DNA of 64,000 nt from Volvox africanus (lineage: Eukaryota; Chlorophyta; Chlorophyceae; Chlamydomonadales; Volvocaceae): positions 165,420 to 229,419 of the forward strand of contig BSDZ01000092.1 of assembly GCA_030268105.1 (NCBI GenBank), written 5' to 3'. Below, in pieces: positions 46,830 to 59,880 of this stretch. Each line of letters opens with the position of its first letter. The first letter of the stretch is position 1. A program made the position numbers and the translations under genes. The notes beneath the pieces are model-generated. The model ran no database searches. It had not been told where the DNA came from and worked only from the letters and a program-made list of their open reading frames with translations.

Positions 46830-49486
46830 TCGAGCTGGGGCGGTTTTGCAGGAAGTGCACGCACTGATATGTACCTACTACCCTCCTTGCTAGCTAGCCG
46901 GATTGCTAGATGGTCATCTCGAGCCATCGATTTTGTTTGCCAAGTCGTGATGCTTAGCGTTGTTAAACACTGCACCCTTAATCGACGGTGACGTGGTTAT
47001 TAAGAAAAGAGGGACTCAAGACACCTAGAGCGGAACTAAAGGCTCTGAGGCCTGATGGTGACCGTGACCATGGCCGTAGTAGCACCAAGGGGCGGTGACT
47101 GGCTGAATAGCGCGGCACTTTACATTACGAATGTTAGGGCTCTCGTGAGAGATGTCCGGTGTGGTGGCTTGCAGGTGGCTGCTGCGGCTTAGGCGTGATG
47201 TTAGGCTGGGGTTTGCAGGTTTGGTTAGCTTTCTCATGTACATGTTTGTTTTCGGGCACCCCCAGTTTTGTATGTGGTATTCTGTGTTCTTTTTATCGTA
47301 CCTAAGGCTTCATGCAGTGGAGGGGGAGGGGCTGTGGAGGTTTAAACAGCTGGTGGGCAGTCGGACTTCATCAAGTGGTATTCATAGTCAGTGAGACTCC
47401 CAACTGCACACATGGTATTTGTGCCTAGCATTTAGTCACTTAGCTATGTGATATTCTGTGTTCTTTTTATCGTACCTAAGGCTTCATGCAGTGGAGGGGG
47501 AGGGGCTGTGGAGGTTTAAACAGCTGGTGGGCAGTCGGACTTCATCAAGTGGTATTCATAGTCAGTGAGACTCCCAACTGCACACATGGTATTTGTGCCT
47601 AGCATTTAGTCACTTAGCTATGTGATATTCTGTGTTCTTTTTATCGTACCTAAGGCTTCATGCAGTGGAGGGGGAGGGGCTGTGGAGGTTTAAACAGCTG
47701 GTGGGCAGTCGGACTTCATCAAGTGGTATTCATAGTCAGTGAGACTCCCAACTGCACACATGGTATTTGTGCCTAGCATTTAGTCACTTAGCTATGTGAT
47801 ATTCTGTGTTCTTTTTATCGTACCTAAGGCTTCATGCAGTGGAGGGGGAGGGGCTGTGGAGGTTTAAACAGCTGGTGGGCAGTCGGACTTCATCAAGTGG
47901 TATTCATAGTCAGTGAGACTCCCAACTGCACACATGGTATTTGTGCCTAGCATTTAGTCACTTAGCTGTCATAGACCTGATATAGTTTTAGTTGCATAGT
48001 TTCTTATCTGCCATTCATTAGTGGACCCTAACCAATAGGAGCGTGTCAAACGTGTTTGTTAGTGGATCTGAACCCTAGATGGTTGTCAACTGTTCATCAT
48101 TGGATTCTATCCGATAGGAGCTTGTGAACCGTGTTTGTTAATGGATCTGATTAATGAGCTATTTAACATCCTTCTCAAGTGATTAGGCTGGTGTCATAAT
48201 CTGCCATGACGACATGGCATGTGACCAGTTTATTTACAGGGGACTCTCAACTAGACATGCCTGGGACAGCACAAAGGGGGAGGGCATGCGTGCCTCTGTG
48301 GGCGTGTGTGTGCATATGCGTGTGTGCGCATGCATGTGCTGCAGGCATGTGCAATACCATGGTGTTCGAGCCTCGCAGTTGCTCACGAGTGGACGAGCAA
48401 GCAGCAGGCCTCTCCGTGACACCACATGTAAATCGTGCGATGCCTGGATGACCCTTTTTGAGTGTCTCAGTCTCCCCCTGAAGCAGAACAGAGGGGTGCT
48501 TTTTAGGTGTTACACTGTGGGCGACTTGTTCTGAAAACTTGGGAAGAACTGTTTGGATTTTACTCCGCATGGAGAGCTGTATCTCCATGCAGCGCTGCAC
48601 AGCCAAATTGCATTTTACTGCAGCAGGCTCTCACTAAGGTGTATGTATGTTCATACAAGGGTTCAACAATCGTTGGCATTATGACATTATGGTGCCCCAA
48701 CTTGGGCGTCCATGCCCATCATGGAGATGGCACCGGAAGGCCTTCGGCGTGCTCCATCTTTATTAATTTCAGGACACGTGATAGTGTACGGCAAGCTACC
48801 GTGGGCCACAGTCCAGTGGTCGCATTATGTAAGGAATTTCAGGACTTTAGATTCCCTACTATGGGGAAGACCAGTACTATACAAGGTGATAACCTTGCGC
48901 TCTTGGGGCCTCCGAACCGGTATTGGTGAAACACACACTTGTGCGGTGTTGATGTCTTTGAGCTTACGCGAGCTCAATTGTACCAATTGAAATTACAGTT
49001 CAATAGGAGCTCAAGAAATCCTTTGCGATGAACCTACGTAATCTGTTGTTCCAATGTACGGCCCGAAGCCACGAACAGCGGACCGATTATGGTAATACGG
49101 GGTTCTTATCGCCACACGGAAGCGCCCCTACATTGCCATTCAAATTACTTTGCTTCAGTGTTACAACCGGATAAAGGAAAGCTGTGAAACCTTCGCCTTT
49201 AGACCTGATTATGCTCCGTCGCTCTACATAACCATAGCCCACCCTGTGTGACCCATTAACATCCTAACTAGTTATTTTAAAACCATTTTCCATAATTGCT
49301 TTCGAATTCCTTAGAGAGACTCCAAAGAACAGGCTTTGGCCTGTCAACACAACCGTTTGCCTCTAGACAAAACCTTAGTGTCGTTTATTGAGTAATACAT
49401 CTCAACGATTTGCTTAGCGATAGTGCTTCATTGGACGCTTCGATTACCGGCTCCTTGACCACGACCCGGCTGTCCAGGCGTCAGCC
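46830..49486 (+). other. Spacer of unit 10
   Basis: Matches the reference spacer, with four monomers and the G marker. Confidence 0.7.
47271..47966 (+). repeat. 174-bp array, 4 monomers (unit 10)
   Basis: Four clean monomers. Confidence 0.97.
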
Positions 49487-52026
49487 ATGATCTCGCTGTT
49501 GGTGAAACTGGGCTTCAAGCCTAAGGATCGTGCTTATGAGAGGATCGACACAATCTCGGACACCAACAGCACCGCTAACGATAATGACAGCGTTATGAGC
49601 AACAGCAGCTGCCTAAATGGCAAAGCTGTAGAGCAGCCTGCAGGTGGAGTGGTCGTCACTCCTTTGCGTGAACTAATGAAGAAGTTTAGCCGCAAGTGGA
49701 TTCCGACAGAAAAGGTGAATTCGTGTTGCTGTCTTTCCTGATGTTCAGTTCTAAGTAAGGCCAACTCCCATCAAGCCTGCCTTTCGTCGTCGTTTATGTT
49801 TTCTTCGATTCCGTCTTTTTTCGGTCATTCCGTGACATCCCATCCCTTCCACCTTTTCTGTCGCAGCCTCTTCAGCGGTTCGGGAAGCTCGAGGGCGAAG
49901 AATCCTTGACGTTGCAGGAGCGGTTGTCCGCGCGGCGCCTGCAAATAGCTGAGAAGGGGACTCTGCTTAAGGTCCTGCTATCCTGGGTGAGTTTGAGCTG
50001 ATCAGGAGTTTGCTCCAGCAGTGGTGATGGGTGTTGAGATGCCTTGGGGGTCGCTTGTCTGACAGTCGCTCGATGTGATTGGGCCATGCGCCGACCCGCA
50101 CCGCTTGCTGACTATCGACCAACGTGTCGACCCCCCGTCTTTTGCGTGCGCACAACAGAAGGGCGCGCCCGAGAATCTTCACCAGGCCGGAGCCCAACTG
50201 GAAGCCCAGCCAGTTCCAGCAGCGCAGCAGGTGGTGGGTCAGACCTGACGCCTGAGGGGGTTCCGGGGAGGAGGTCGCCTTTCTCATACCAGTGCGCGGC
50301 TTGTGCTGCACTGTGTTGGTTGCAAAGTGCCTGCAGGAAAGCGCTTCTCAGGGGAGGCGAATGGGGAACATGGTTTCCGAGGGGAGGGGAGACGGACGGA
50401 GGGAGTTGCCCGAGGGTGACACGGGTGGGCTCATCATACATGTCGTTATTTTGTCGTCGTTCAGATGTCGCCGAAACTAATTTGTGTACATGCGCTTGTG
50501 TTTGGACGTCCAATACCCCCTCGGAAACACATCAAGATGCTTTCCGTGATGCAGATGTTCCATGTCTACGCACGTAAACGGTGCACTAACTGATGAAAAG
50601 CTTTTTTGTGTGTCTCGTTCTCTGCCAGCAGGAGCCGCAGCTGGAGAGTGAGGAGAACAACGTGCAGCAATGCGCGGGTGGCGTGATGGCCCCGTCGGGG
50701 TTGGCGGGAGCAGCGGCGGCCATTGAGCTAGCATATCAGCGGTAGGTGCAGTGTATAACTAGGTGTACGGCGGAGTGACGTGGTAGTGCGTGGCGGTCTG
50801 AGTACGTGGCGGCAAATGCATGAAGGCGTACGTGTTTCGGATGTGCGACTTCCTGTTTACCCGAAACCCACAATGCTGGGATCTCTTGCTTACACCTGCA
50901 ACCCCACCCATGCCTTTTCCATACAGGTTGGACGAGACCACCGAAGCTGAGGGCTTCGAGGGCTTCCAAGTCCAGGTGCGTGGGCAAGAAGTCATCGAAG
51001 CAACATAGTCTTATGTATACAAAACCCGACAACTGCTGGATGTTCGCTCTTTTATCTGCAGGTGTCAGATTTGATTTCGCAACTCGAGAAGCTGAGGTCG
51101 GGGGCCGCCATGATGGAGGCCAGGAAGGGGGGCCTTTCCGGGGCCTCTACAGACCTGCAGGGCAGCAGCATCACTGCCAAATTTGCCATCATCCCTGCCG
51201 CCAGCTGTCCTGCTATGGGCGCCACGAGTCCGCCTTCTGCAGTCGAAGTCGCAGATGCTGGTGCCGCTTCCATTTTCATCAACAAGGCTGCGCAGCAACC
51301 CCAGGAGTTGTACCAACCCCTGGAGCTCACGCAGCCACCAAAACCGCACCCGAAAACCCCAGAGCGGCGTCTGCCCCCTGAGGCACGGAACTGGGGTCTG
51401 CAGGACTGCCGGTCCTGGGCGGGGGAGCAGCATTGGTCGTCCTGGGCGGAGGTTCAGGCGTTTACCAAGACGCTTGAGCCGACCCTAGCAGAAGCCATTC
51501 GTGAAGCAAGTAAGTCTGGTGGTGTGCACGTCGCGCTCCATCTCATGCTAGCTAGGTGCATGGTTGTCATTGAGGGGTTGTCATTGTGTGAGGGGTTGTG
51601 AAAAGACACCCCTGAGTCTAGGTCTGCTGACTGGTTTGGCTCCCAAGTATCCTGTTCTATCTGCTGACTCAGCAGGCAGTGGGCCTTGCCACCTGCTGTC
51701 TGCCTGCACATCTAAGCGCAGCCCACCTTACATGAATTGATTTCTGGCACAGAGACGTTCGCTCTCCCCCACACACTTTGCCCTCTTTAGGCCTCGAGCA
51801 CAATCCACTTGTTGCCTTCGGGAAGGAGCAGGCGGCAGCTCCAGCAATTTCCTATGTGCAGCTCAAGCTGATGGAGCTTTGTGGCTCCAATCGTTGGGGG
51901 ACGGCGTCCATCAAGGCCGCCTCGCTTGAGGGGCCCCGCAAGAGGCGCCCTTTCTTGGCGGCCTTCCTAAGGGCTGCCAAGGGAATCACAGAGCCGTGTG
52001 TTCAGCGTGGGGGCATTCGGCTCTGA
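49487..52026 (+). CDS. Gene copy 10, intact exons, 2-bp intron 3 deletion
   Basis: Exons: 49487-49714, 49867-49986, 50159-50230, 50632-50741, 50927-50975, 51062-51509 and 51791-52026. The product is identical to copy 1. Intron 3 has lost two G residues near 50424, a change shared with copy 12 but not with copy 11 between them. Confidence 0.7.
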
Positions 52027-54682
52027 TCGAGCTGGGGCGGTTTTGCAGGAAGTGCACGCACTGATATGTACCTACTACCCTCCTTGCTAGCTAGCCGGAT
52101 TGCTAGATGGTCATCTCGAGCCATCGATTTTGTTTGCCAAGTCGTGATGCTTAGCGTTGTTAAACACTGCACCCTTAATCGACGGTGACGTGGTTATTAA
52201 GAAAAGAGGGACTCAAGACACCTAGAGCGGAACTAAAGGCTCTGAGGCCTGATGGTGACCGTGACCATGGCCGTAGTAGCACCAAGGGGCGGTGACTGGC
52301 TGAATAGCGCGGCACTTTACATTACGAATGTTAGGGCTCTCGTGAGAGATGTCCGGTGTGGTGGCTTGCAGGTGGCTGCTGCGGCTTAGGCGTGATGTTA
52401 GGCTGGGGTTTGCAGGTTTGGTTAGCTTTCTCATGTACATGTTTGTTTTCGGGCACCCCCAGTTTTGTATGTGGTATTCTGTGTTCTTTTTATCGTACCT
52501 AAGGCTTCATGCAGTGGAGGGGGAGGGGCTGTGGAGGTTTAAACAGCTGGTGGGCAGTCGGACTTCATCAAGTGGTATTCATAGTCAGTGAGACTCCCAA
52601 CTGCACACATGGTATTTGTGCCTAGCATTTAGTCACTTAGCTATGTGATATTCTGTGTTCTTTTTATCGTACCTAAGGCTTCATGCAGTGGAGGGGAGGG
52701 GCTGTGGAGGTTTAAACAGCTGGTGGGCAGTCGGACTTCATCAAGTGGTATTCATAGTCAGTGAGACTCCCAACTGCACACATGGTATTTGTGCCTAGCA
52801 TTTAGTCACTTAGCTATGTGATATTCTGTGTTCTTTTTATCGTACCTAAGGCTTCATGCAGTGGAGGGGGAGGGGCTGTGGAGGTTTAAACAGCTGGTGG
52901 GCAGTCGGACTTCATCAAGTGGTATTCATAGTCAGTGAGACTCCCAACTGCACACATGGTATTTGTGCCTAGCATTTAGTCACTTAGCTATGTGATATTC
53001 TGTGTTCTTTTTATCGTACCTAAGGCTTCATGCAGTGGAGGGGGAGGGGCTGTGGAGGTTTAAACAGCTGGTGGGCAGTCGGACTTCATCAAGTGGTATT
53101 CATAGTCAGTGAGACTCCCAACTGCACACATGGTATTTGTGCCTAGCATTTAGTCACTTAGCTGTCATAGACCTGATATAGTTTTAGTTGCATCGTTTCT
53201 TATCTGCCATTCATTAGTGGACCCTAACCAATAGGAGCGTGTCAAACGTGTTTGTTAGTGGATCTGAACCCTAGATGGTTGTCAACTGTTCATCATTGGA
53301 TTCTATCCGATAGGAGCTTGTGAACCGTGTTTGTTAATGGATCTGATTAATGAGCTATTTAACATCCTTCTCAAGTGATTAGGCTGGTGTCATAATCTGC
53401 CATGACGACATGGCATGTGACCAGTTTATTTACAGGGGACTCTCAACTAGACATGCCTGGGACAGCACAAAGGGGGAGGGCATGCGTGCCTCTGTGGGCG
53501 TGTGTGTGCATATGCGTGTGTGCGCATGCATGTGCTGCAGGCATGTGCAATACCATGGTGTTCGAGCCTCGCAGTTGCTCACGAGTGGACGAGCAAGCAG
53601 CAGGCCTCTCCGTGACACCACATGTAAATCGTGCGATGCCTGGATGACCCTTTTTGAGTGTCTCAGTCTCCCCCTGAAGCAGAACAGAGGGGTGCTTTTT
53701 AGGTGTTACACTGTGGGCGACTTGTTCTGAAAACTTGGGAAGAACTGTTTGGATTTTACTCCGCATGGAGAGCTGTATCTCCATGCAGCGCTGCACAGCC
53801 AAATTGCATTTTACTGCAGCAGGCTCTCACTAAGGTGTATGTATGTTCATACAAGGGTTCAACAATCGTTGGCATTATGACATTATGGTGCCCCAACTTG
53901 GGCGTCCATGCCCATCATGGAGATGGCACCGGAAGGCCTTCGGCGTGCTCCATCTTTATTAATTTCAGGACACGTGATAGTGTACGGCAAGCTACCGTGG
54001 GCCACAGTCCAGTGGTCGCATTATGTAAGGAATTTCAGGACTTTAGATTCCCTACTATGGGGAAGACCAGTACTATACAAGGTGATAACCTTGCGCTCTT
54101 GGGGCCTCCGAACCGGTATTGGTGAAACACACACTTGTGCGGTGTTGATGTCTTTGAGCTTACGCGAGCTCAATTGTACCAATTGAAATTACAGTTCAAT
54201 AGGAGCTCAAGAAATCCTTTGCGATGAACCTACGTAATCTGTTGTTCCAATGTACGGCCCGAAGCCACGAACAGCGGACCGATTATGGTAATACGGGGTT
54301 CTTATCGCCACACGGAAGCGCCCCTACATTGCCATTCAAATTACTTTGCTTCAGTGTTACAACCGGATAAAGGAAAGCTGTGAAACCTTCGCCTTTAGAC
54401 CTGATTATGCTCCGTCGCTCTACATAACCATAGCCCACCCTGTGTGACCCATTAACATCCTAACTAGTTATTTTAAAACCATTTTCCATAATTGCTTTCG
54501 AATTCCTTAGAGAGACTCCAAAGAACAGGCTTTGGCCTGTCAACACAACCGTTTGCCTCTAGACAAAACCTTAGTGTCGTTTATTGAGTAATACATCTCA
54601 ACGATTTGCTTAGCGATAGTGCTTCATTGGACGCTTCGATTACCGGCTCCTTGACCACGACCCGGCTGTCCAGGCGTCAGCC
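52027..54682 (+). other. Spacer of unit 11
   Basis: One G fewer in the 174-bp array, and C instead of A at 53194 (GCATCGTTTC), a change shared with unit 13 but not unit 12. Confidence 0.7.
52468..53162 (+). repeat. 174-bp array, 4 monomers (unit 11)
   Basis: Four monomers, with one G missing from the purine run of the second (near 52695). Confidence 0.97.
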
Positions 54683-57223
54683 ATGATCTCGCTGTTGGTG
54701 AAACTGGGCTTCAAGCCTAAGGATCGTGCTTATGAGAGGATCGACACAATCTCGGACACCAACAGCACCGCTAACGATAATGACAGCGTTATGAGCAACA
54801 GCAGCTGCCTAAATGGCAAAGCTGTAGAGCAGCCTGCAGGTGGAGTGGTCGTCACTCCTTTGCGTGAACTAATGAAGAAGTTTAGCCGCAAGTGGATTCC
54901 GACAGAAAAGGTGAATTCGTGTTGCTGTCTTTCCTGATGTTCAGTTCTAAGTAAGGCCAACTCCCATCAAGCCTGCCTTTCGTCGTCGTTTATGTTTTCT
55001 TCGATTCCGTCTTTTTTCGGTCATTCCGTGACATCCCATCCCTTCCACCTTTTCTGTCGCAGCCTCTTCAGCGGTTCGGGAAGCTCGAGGGCGAAGAATC
55101 CTTGACGTTGCAGGAGCGGTTGTCCGCGCGGCGCCTGCAAATAGCTGAGAAGGGGACTCTGCTTAAGGTCCTGCTATCCTGGGTGAGTTTGAGCTGATCA
55201 GGAGTTTGCTCCAGCAGTGGTGATGGGTGTTGAGATGCCTTGGGGGTCGCTTGTCTGACAGTCGCTCGATGTGATTGGGCCATGCGCCGACCCGCACCGC
55301 TTGCTGACTATCGACCAACGTGTCGACCCCCCGTCTTTTGCGTGCGCACAACAGAAGGGCGCGCCCGAGAATCTTCACCAGGCCGGAGCCCAACTGGAAG
55401 CCCAGCCAGTTCCAGCAGCGCAGCAGGTGGTGGGTCAGACCTGACGCCTGAGGGGGTTCCGGGGAGGAGGTCGCCTTTCTCATACCAGTGCGCGGCTTGT
55501 GCTGCACTGTGTTGGTTGCAAAGTGCCTGCAGGAAAGCGCTTCTCAGGGGAGGCGAATGGGGAACATGGTTTCCGAGGGGAGGGGAGACGGACGGAGGGA
55601 GTTGCCCGAGGGTGACACGGGGGTGGGCTCATCATACATGTCGTTATTTTGTCGTCGTTCAGATGTCGCCGAAACTAATTTGTGTACATGCGCTTGTGTT
55701 TGGACGTCCAATACCCCCTCGGAAACACATCAAGATGCTTTCCGTGATGCAGATGTTCCATGTCTACGCACGTAAACGGTGCACTAACTGATGAAAAGCT
55801 TTTTTGTGTGTCTCGTTCTCTGCCAGCAGGAGCCGCAGCTGGAGAGTGAGGAGAACAACGTGCAGCAATGCGCGGGTGGCGTGATGGCCCCGTCGGGGTT
55901 GGCGGGAGCAGCGGCGGCCATTGAGCTAGCATATCAGCGGTAGGTGCAGTGTATAACTAGGTGTACGGCGGAGTGACGTGGTAGTGCGTGGCGGTCTGAG
56001 TACGTGGCGGCAAATGCATGAAGGCGTACGTGTTTCGGATGTGCGACTTCCTGTTTACCCGAAACCCACAATGCTGGGATCTCTTGCTTACACCTGCAAC
56101 CCCACCCATGCCTTTTCCATACAGGTTGGACGAGACCACCGAAGCTGAGGGCTTCGAGGGCTTCCAAGTCCAGGTGCGTGGGCAAGAAGTCATCGAAGCA
56201 ACATAGTCTTATGTATACAAAACCCGACAACTGCTGGATGTTCGCTCTTTTATCTGCAGGTGTCAGATTTGATTTCGCAACTCGAGAAGCTGAGGTCGGG
56301 GGCCGCCATGATGGAGGCCAGGAAGGGGGGCCTTTCCGGGGCCTCTACAGACCTGCAGGGCAGCAGCATCACTGCCAAATTTGCCATCATCCCTGCCGCC
56401 AGCTGTCCTGCTATGGGCGCCACGAGTCCGCCTTCTGCAGTCGAAGTCGCAGATGCTGGTGCCGCTTCCATTTTCATCAACAAGGCTGCGCAGCAACCCC
56501 AGGAGTTGTACCAACCCCTGGAGCTCACGCAGCCACCAAAACCGCACCCGAAAACCCCAGAGCGGCGTCTGCCCCCTGAGGCACGGAACTGGGGTCTGCA
56601 GGACTGCCGGTCCTGGGCGGGGGAGCAGCATTGGTCGTCCTGGGCGGAGGTTCAGGCGTTTACCAAGACGCTTGAGCCGACCCTAGCAGAAGCCATTCGT
56701 GAAGCAAGTAAGTCTGGTGGTGTGCACGTCGCGCTCCATCTCATGCTAGCTAGGTGCATGGTTGTCATTGAGGGGTTGTCATTGTGTGAGGGGTTGTGAA
56801 AAGACACCCCTGAGTCTAGGTCTGCTGACTGGTTTGGCTCCCAAGTATCCTGTTCTATCTGCTGACTCAGCAGGCAGTGGGCCTTGCCACCTGCTGTCTG
56901 CCTGCACATCTAAGCGCAGCCCACCTTACATGAATTGATTTCTGGCACAGAGACGTTCGCTCTCCCCACACACTTTGCCCTCTTTAGGCCTCGAGCACAA
57001 TCCACTTGTTGCCTTCGGGAAGGAGCAGGCGGCAGCTCCAGCAATTTCCTATGTGCAGCTCAAGCTGATGGAGCTTTGTGGCTCCAATCGTTGGGGGACG
57101 GCGTCCATCAAGGCCGCCTCGCTTGAGGGGCCCCGCAAGAGGCGCCCTTTCTTGGCGGCCTTCCTAAGGGCTGCCAAGGGAATCACAGAGCCGTGTGTTC
57201 AGCGTGGGGGCATTCGGCTCTGA
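54683..57223 (+). CDS. Gene copy 11, intact
   Basis: Exons: 54683-54910, 55063-55182, 55355-55426, 55830-55939, 56125-56173, 56260-56707 and 56988-57223. The product is identical to copy 1. Intron 3 has the full-length form, unlike neighbours 10 and 12. Intron 6 lacks one C in a C run near 56967. Confidence 0.7.
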
Positions 57224-59880
57224 TCGAGCTGGGGCGGTTTTGCAGGAAGTGCACGCACTGATATGTACCTACTACCCTCCTTGCTAGCTAGCCGGATTGC
57301 TAGATGGTCATCTCGAGCCATCGATTTTGTTTGCCAAGTCGTGATGCTTAGCGTTGTTAAACACTGCACCCTTAATCGACGGTGACGTGGTTATTAAGAA
57401 AAGAGGGACTCAAGACACCTAGAGCGGAACTAAAGGCTCTGAGGCCTGATGGTGACCGTGACCATGGCCGTAGTAGCACCAAGGGGCGGTGACTGGCTGA
57501 ATAGCGCGGCACTTTACATTACGAATGTTAGGGCTCTCGTGAGAGATGTCCGGTGTGGTGGCTTGCAGGTGGCTGCTGCGGCTTAGGCGTGATGTTAGGC
57601 TGGGGTTTGCAGGTTTGGTTAGCTTTCTCATGTACATGTTTGTTTTCGGGCACCCCCAGTTTTGTATGTGGTATTCTGTGTTCTTTTTATCGTACCTAAG
57701 GCTTCATGCAGTGGAGGGGGAGGGGCTGTGGAGGTTTAAACAGCTGGTGGGCAGTCGGACTTCATCAAGTGGTATTCATAGTCAGTGAGACTCCCAACTG
57801 CACACATGGTATTTGTGCCTAGCATTTAGTCACTTAGCTATGTGATATTCTGTGTTCTTTTTATCGTACCTAAGGCTTCATGCAGTGGAGGGGGAGGGGC
57901 TGTGGAGGTTTAAACAGCTGGTGGGCAGTCGGACTTCATCAAGTGGTATTCATAGTCAGTGAGACTCCCAACTGCACACATGGTATTTGTGCCTAGCATT
58001 TAGTCACTTAGCTATGTGATATTCTGTGTTCTTTTTATCGTACCTAAGGCTTCATGCAGTGGAGGGGGAGGGGCTGTGGAGGTTTAAACAGCTGGTGGGC
58101 AGTCGGACTTCATCAAGTGGTATTCATAGTCAGTGAGACTCCCAACTGCACACATGGTATTTGTGCCTAGCATTTAGTCACTTAGCTATGTGATATTCTG
58201 TGTTCTTTTTATCGTACCTAAGGCTTCATGCAGTGGAGGGGGAGGGGCTGTGGAGGTTTAAACAGCTGGTGGGCAGTCGGACTTCATCAAGTGGTATTCA
58301 TAGTCAGTGAGACTCCCAACTGCACACATGGTATTTGTGCCTAGCATTTAGTCACTTAGCTGTCATAGACCTGATATAGTTTTAGTTGCATAGTTTCTTA
58401 TCTGCCATTCATTAGTGGACCCTAACCAATAGGAGCGTGTCAAACGTGTTTGTTAGTGGATCTGAACCCTAGATGGTTGTCAACTGTTCATCATTGGATT
58501 CTATCCGATAGGAGCTTGTGAACCGTGTTTGTTAATGGATCTGATTAATGAGCTATTTAACATCCTTCTCAAGTGATTAGGCTGGTGTCATAATCTGCCA
58601 TGACGACATGGCATGTGACCAGTTTATTTACAGGGGACTCTCAACTAGACATGCCTGGGACAGCACAAAGGGGGAGGGCATGCGTGCCTCTGTGGGCGTG
58701 TGTGTGCATATGCGTGTGTGCGCATGCATGTGCTGCAGGCATGTGCAATACCATGGTGTTCGAGCCTCGCAGTTGCTCACGAGTGGACGAGCAAGCAGCA
58801 GGCCTCTCCGTGACACCACATGTAAATCGTGCGATGCCTGGATGACCCTTTTTGAGTGTCTCAGTCTCCCCCTGAAGCAGAACAGAGGGGTGCTTTTTAG
58901 GTGTTACACTGTGGGCGACTTGTTCTGAAAACTTGGGAAGAACTGTTTGGATTTTACTCCGCATGGAGAGCTGTATCTCCATGCAGCGCTGCACAGCCAA
59001 ATTGCATTTTACTGCAGCAGGCTCTCACTAAGGTGTATGTATGTTCATACAAGGGTTCAACAATCGTTGGCATTATGACATTATGGTGCCCCAACTTGGG
59101 CGTCCATGCCCATCATGGAGATGGCACCGGAAGGCCTTCGGCGTGCTCCATCTTTATTAATTTCAGGACACGTGATAGTGTACGGCAAGCTACCGTGGGC
59201 CACAGTCCAGTGGTCGCATTATGTAAGGAATTTCAGGACTTTAGATTCCCTACTATGGGGAAGACCAGTACTATACAAGGTGATAACCTTGCGCTCTTGG
59301 GGCCTCCGAACCGGTATTGGTGAAACACACACTTGTGCGGTGTTGATGTCTTTGAGCTTACGCGAGCTCAATTGTACCAATTGAAATTACAGTTCAATAG
59401 GAGCTCAAGAAATCCTTTGCGATGAACCTACGTAATCTGTTGTTCCAATGTACGGCCCGAAGCCACGAACAGCGGACCGATTATGGTAATACGGGGTTCT
59501 TATCGCCACACGGAAGCGCCCCTACATTGCCATTCAAATTACTTTGCTTCAGTGTTACAACCGGATAAAGGAAAGCTGTGAAACCTTCGCCTTTAGACCT
59601 GATTATGCTCCGTCGCTCTACATAACCATAGCCCACCCTGTGTGACCCATTAACATCCTAACTAGTTATTTTAAAACCATTTTCCATAATTGCTTTCGAA
59701 TTCCTTAGAGAGACTCCAAAGAACAGGCTTTGGCCTGTCAACACAACCGTTTGCCTCTAGACAAAACCTTAGTGTCGTTTATTGAGTAATACATCTCAAC
59801 GATTTGCTTAGCGATAGTGCTTCATTGGACGCTTCGATTACCGGCTCCTTGACCACGACCCGGCTGTCCAGGCGTCAGCC
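57224..59880 (+). other. Spacer of unit 12
   Basis: Matches the reference spacer, with four monomers and the G marker. Confidence 0.7.
57665..58360 (+). repeat. 174-bp array, 4 monomers (unit 12)
   Basis: Four clean monomers. Confidence 0.97.
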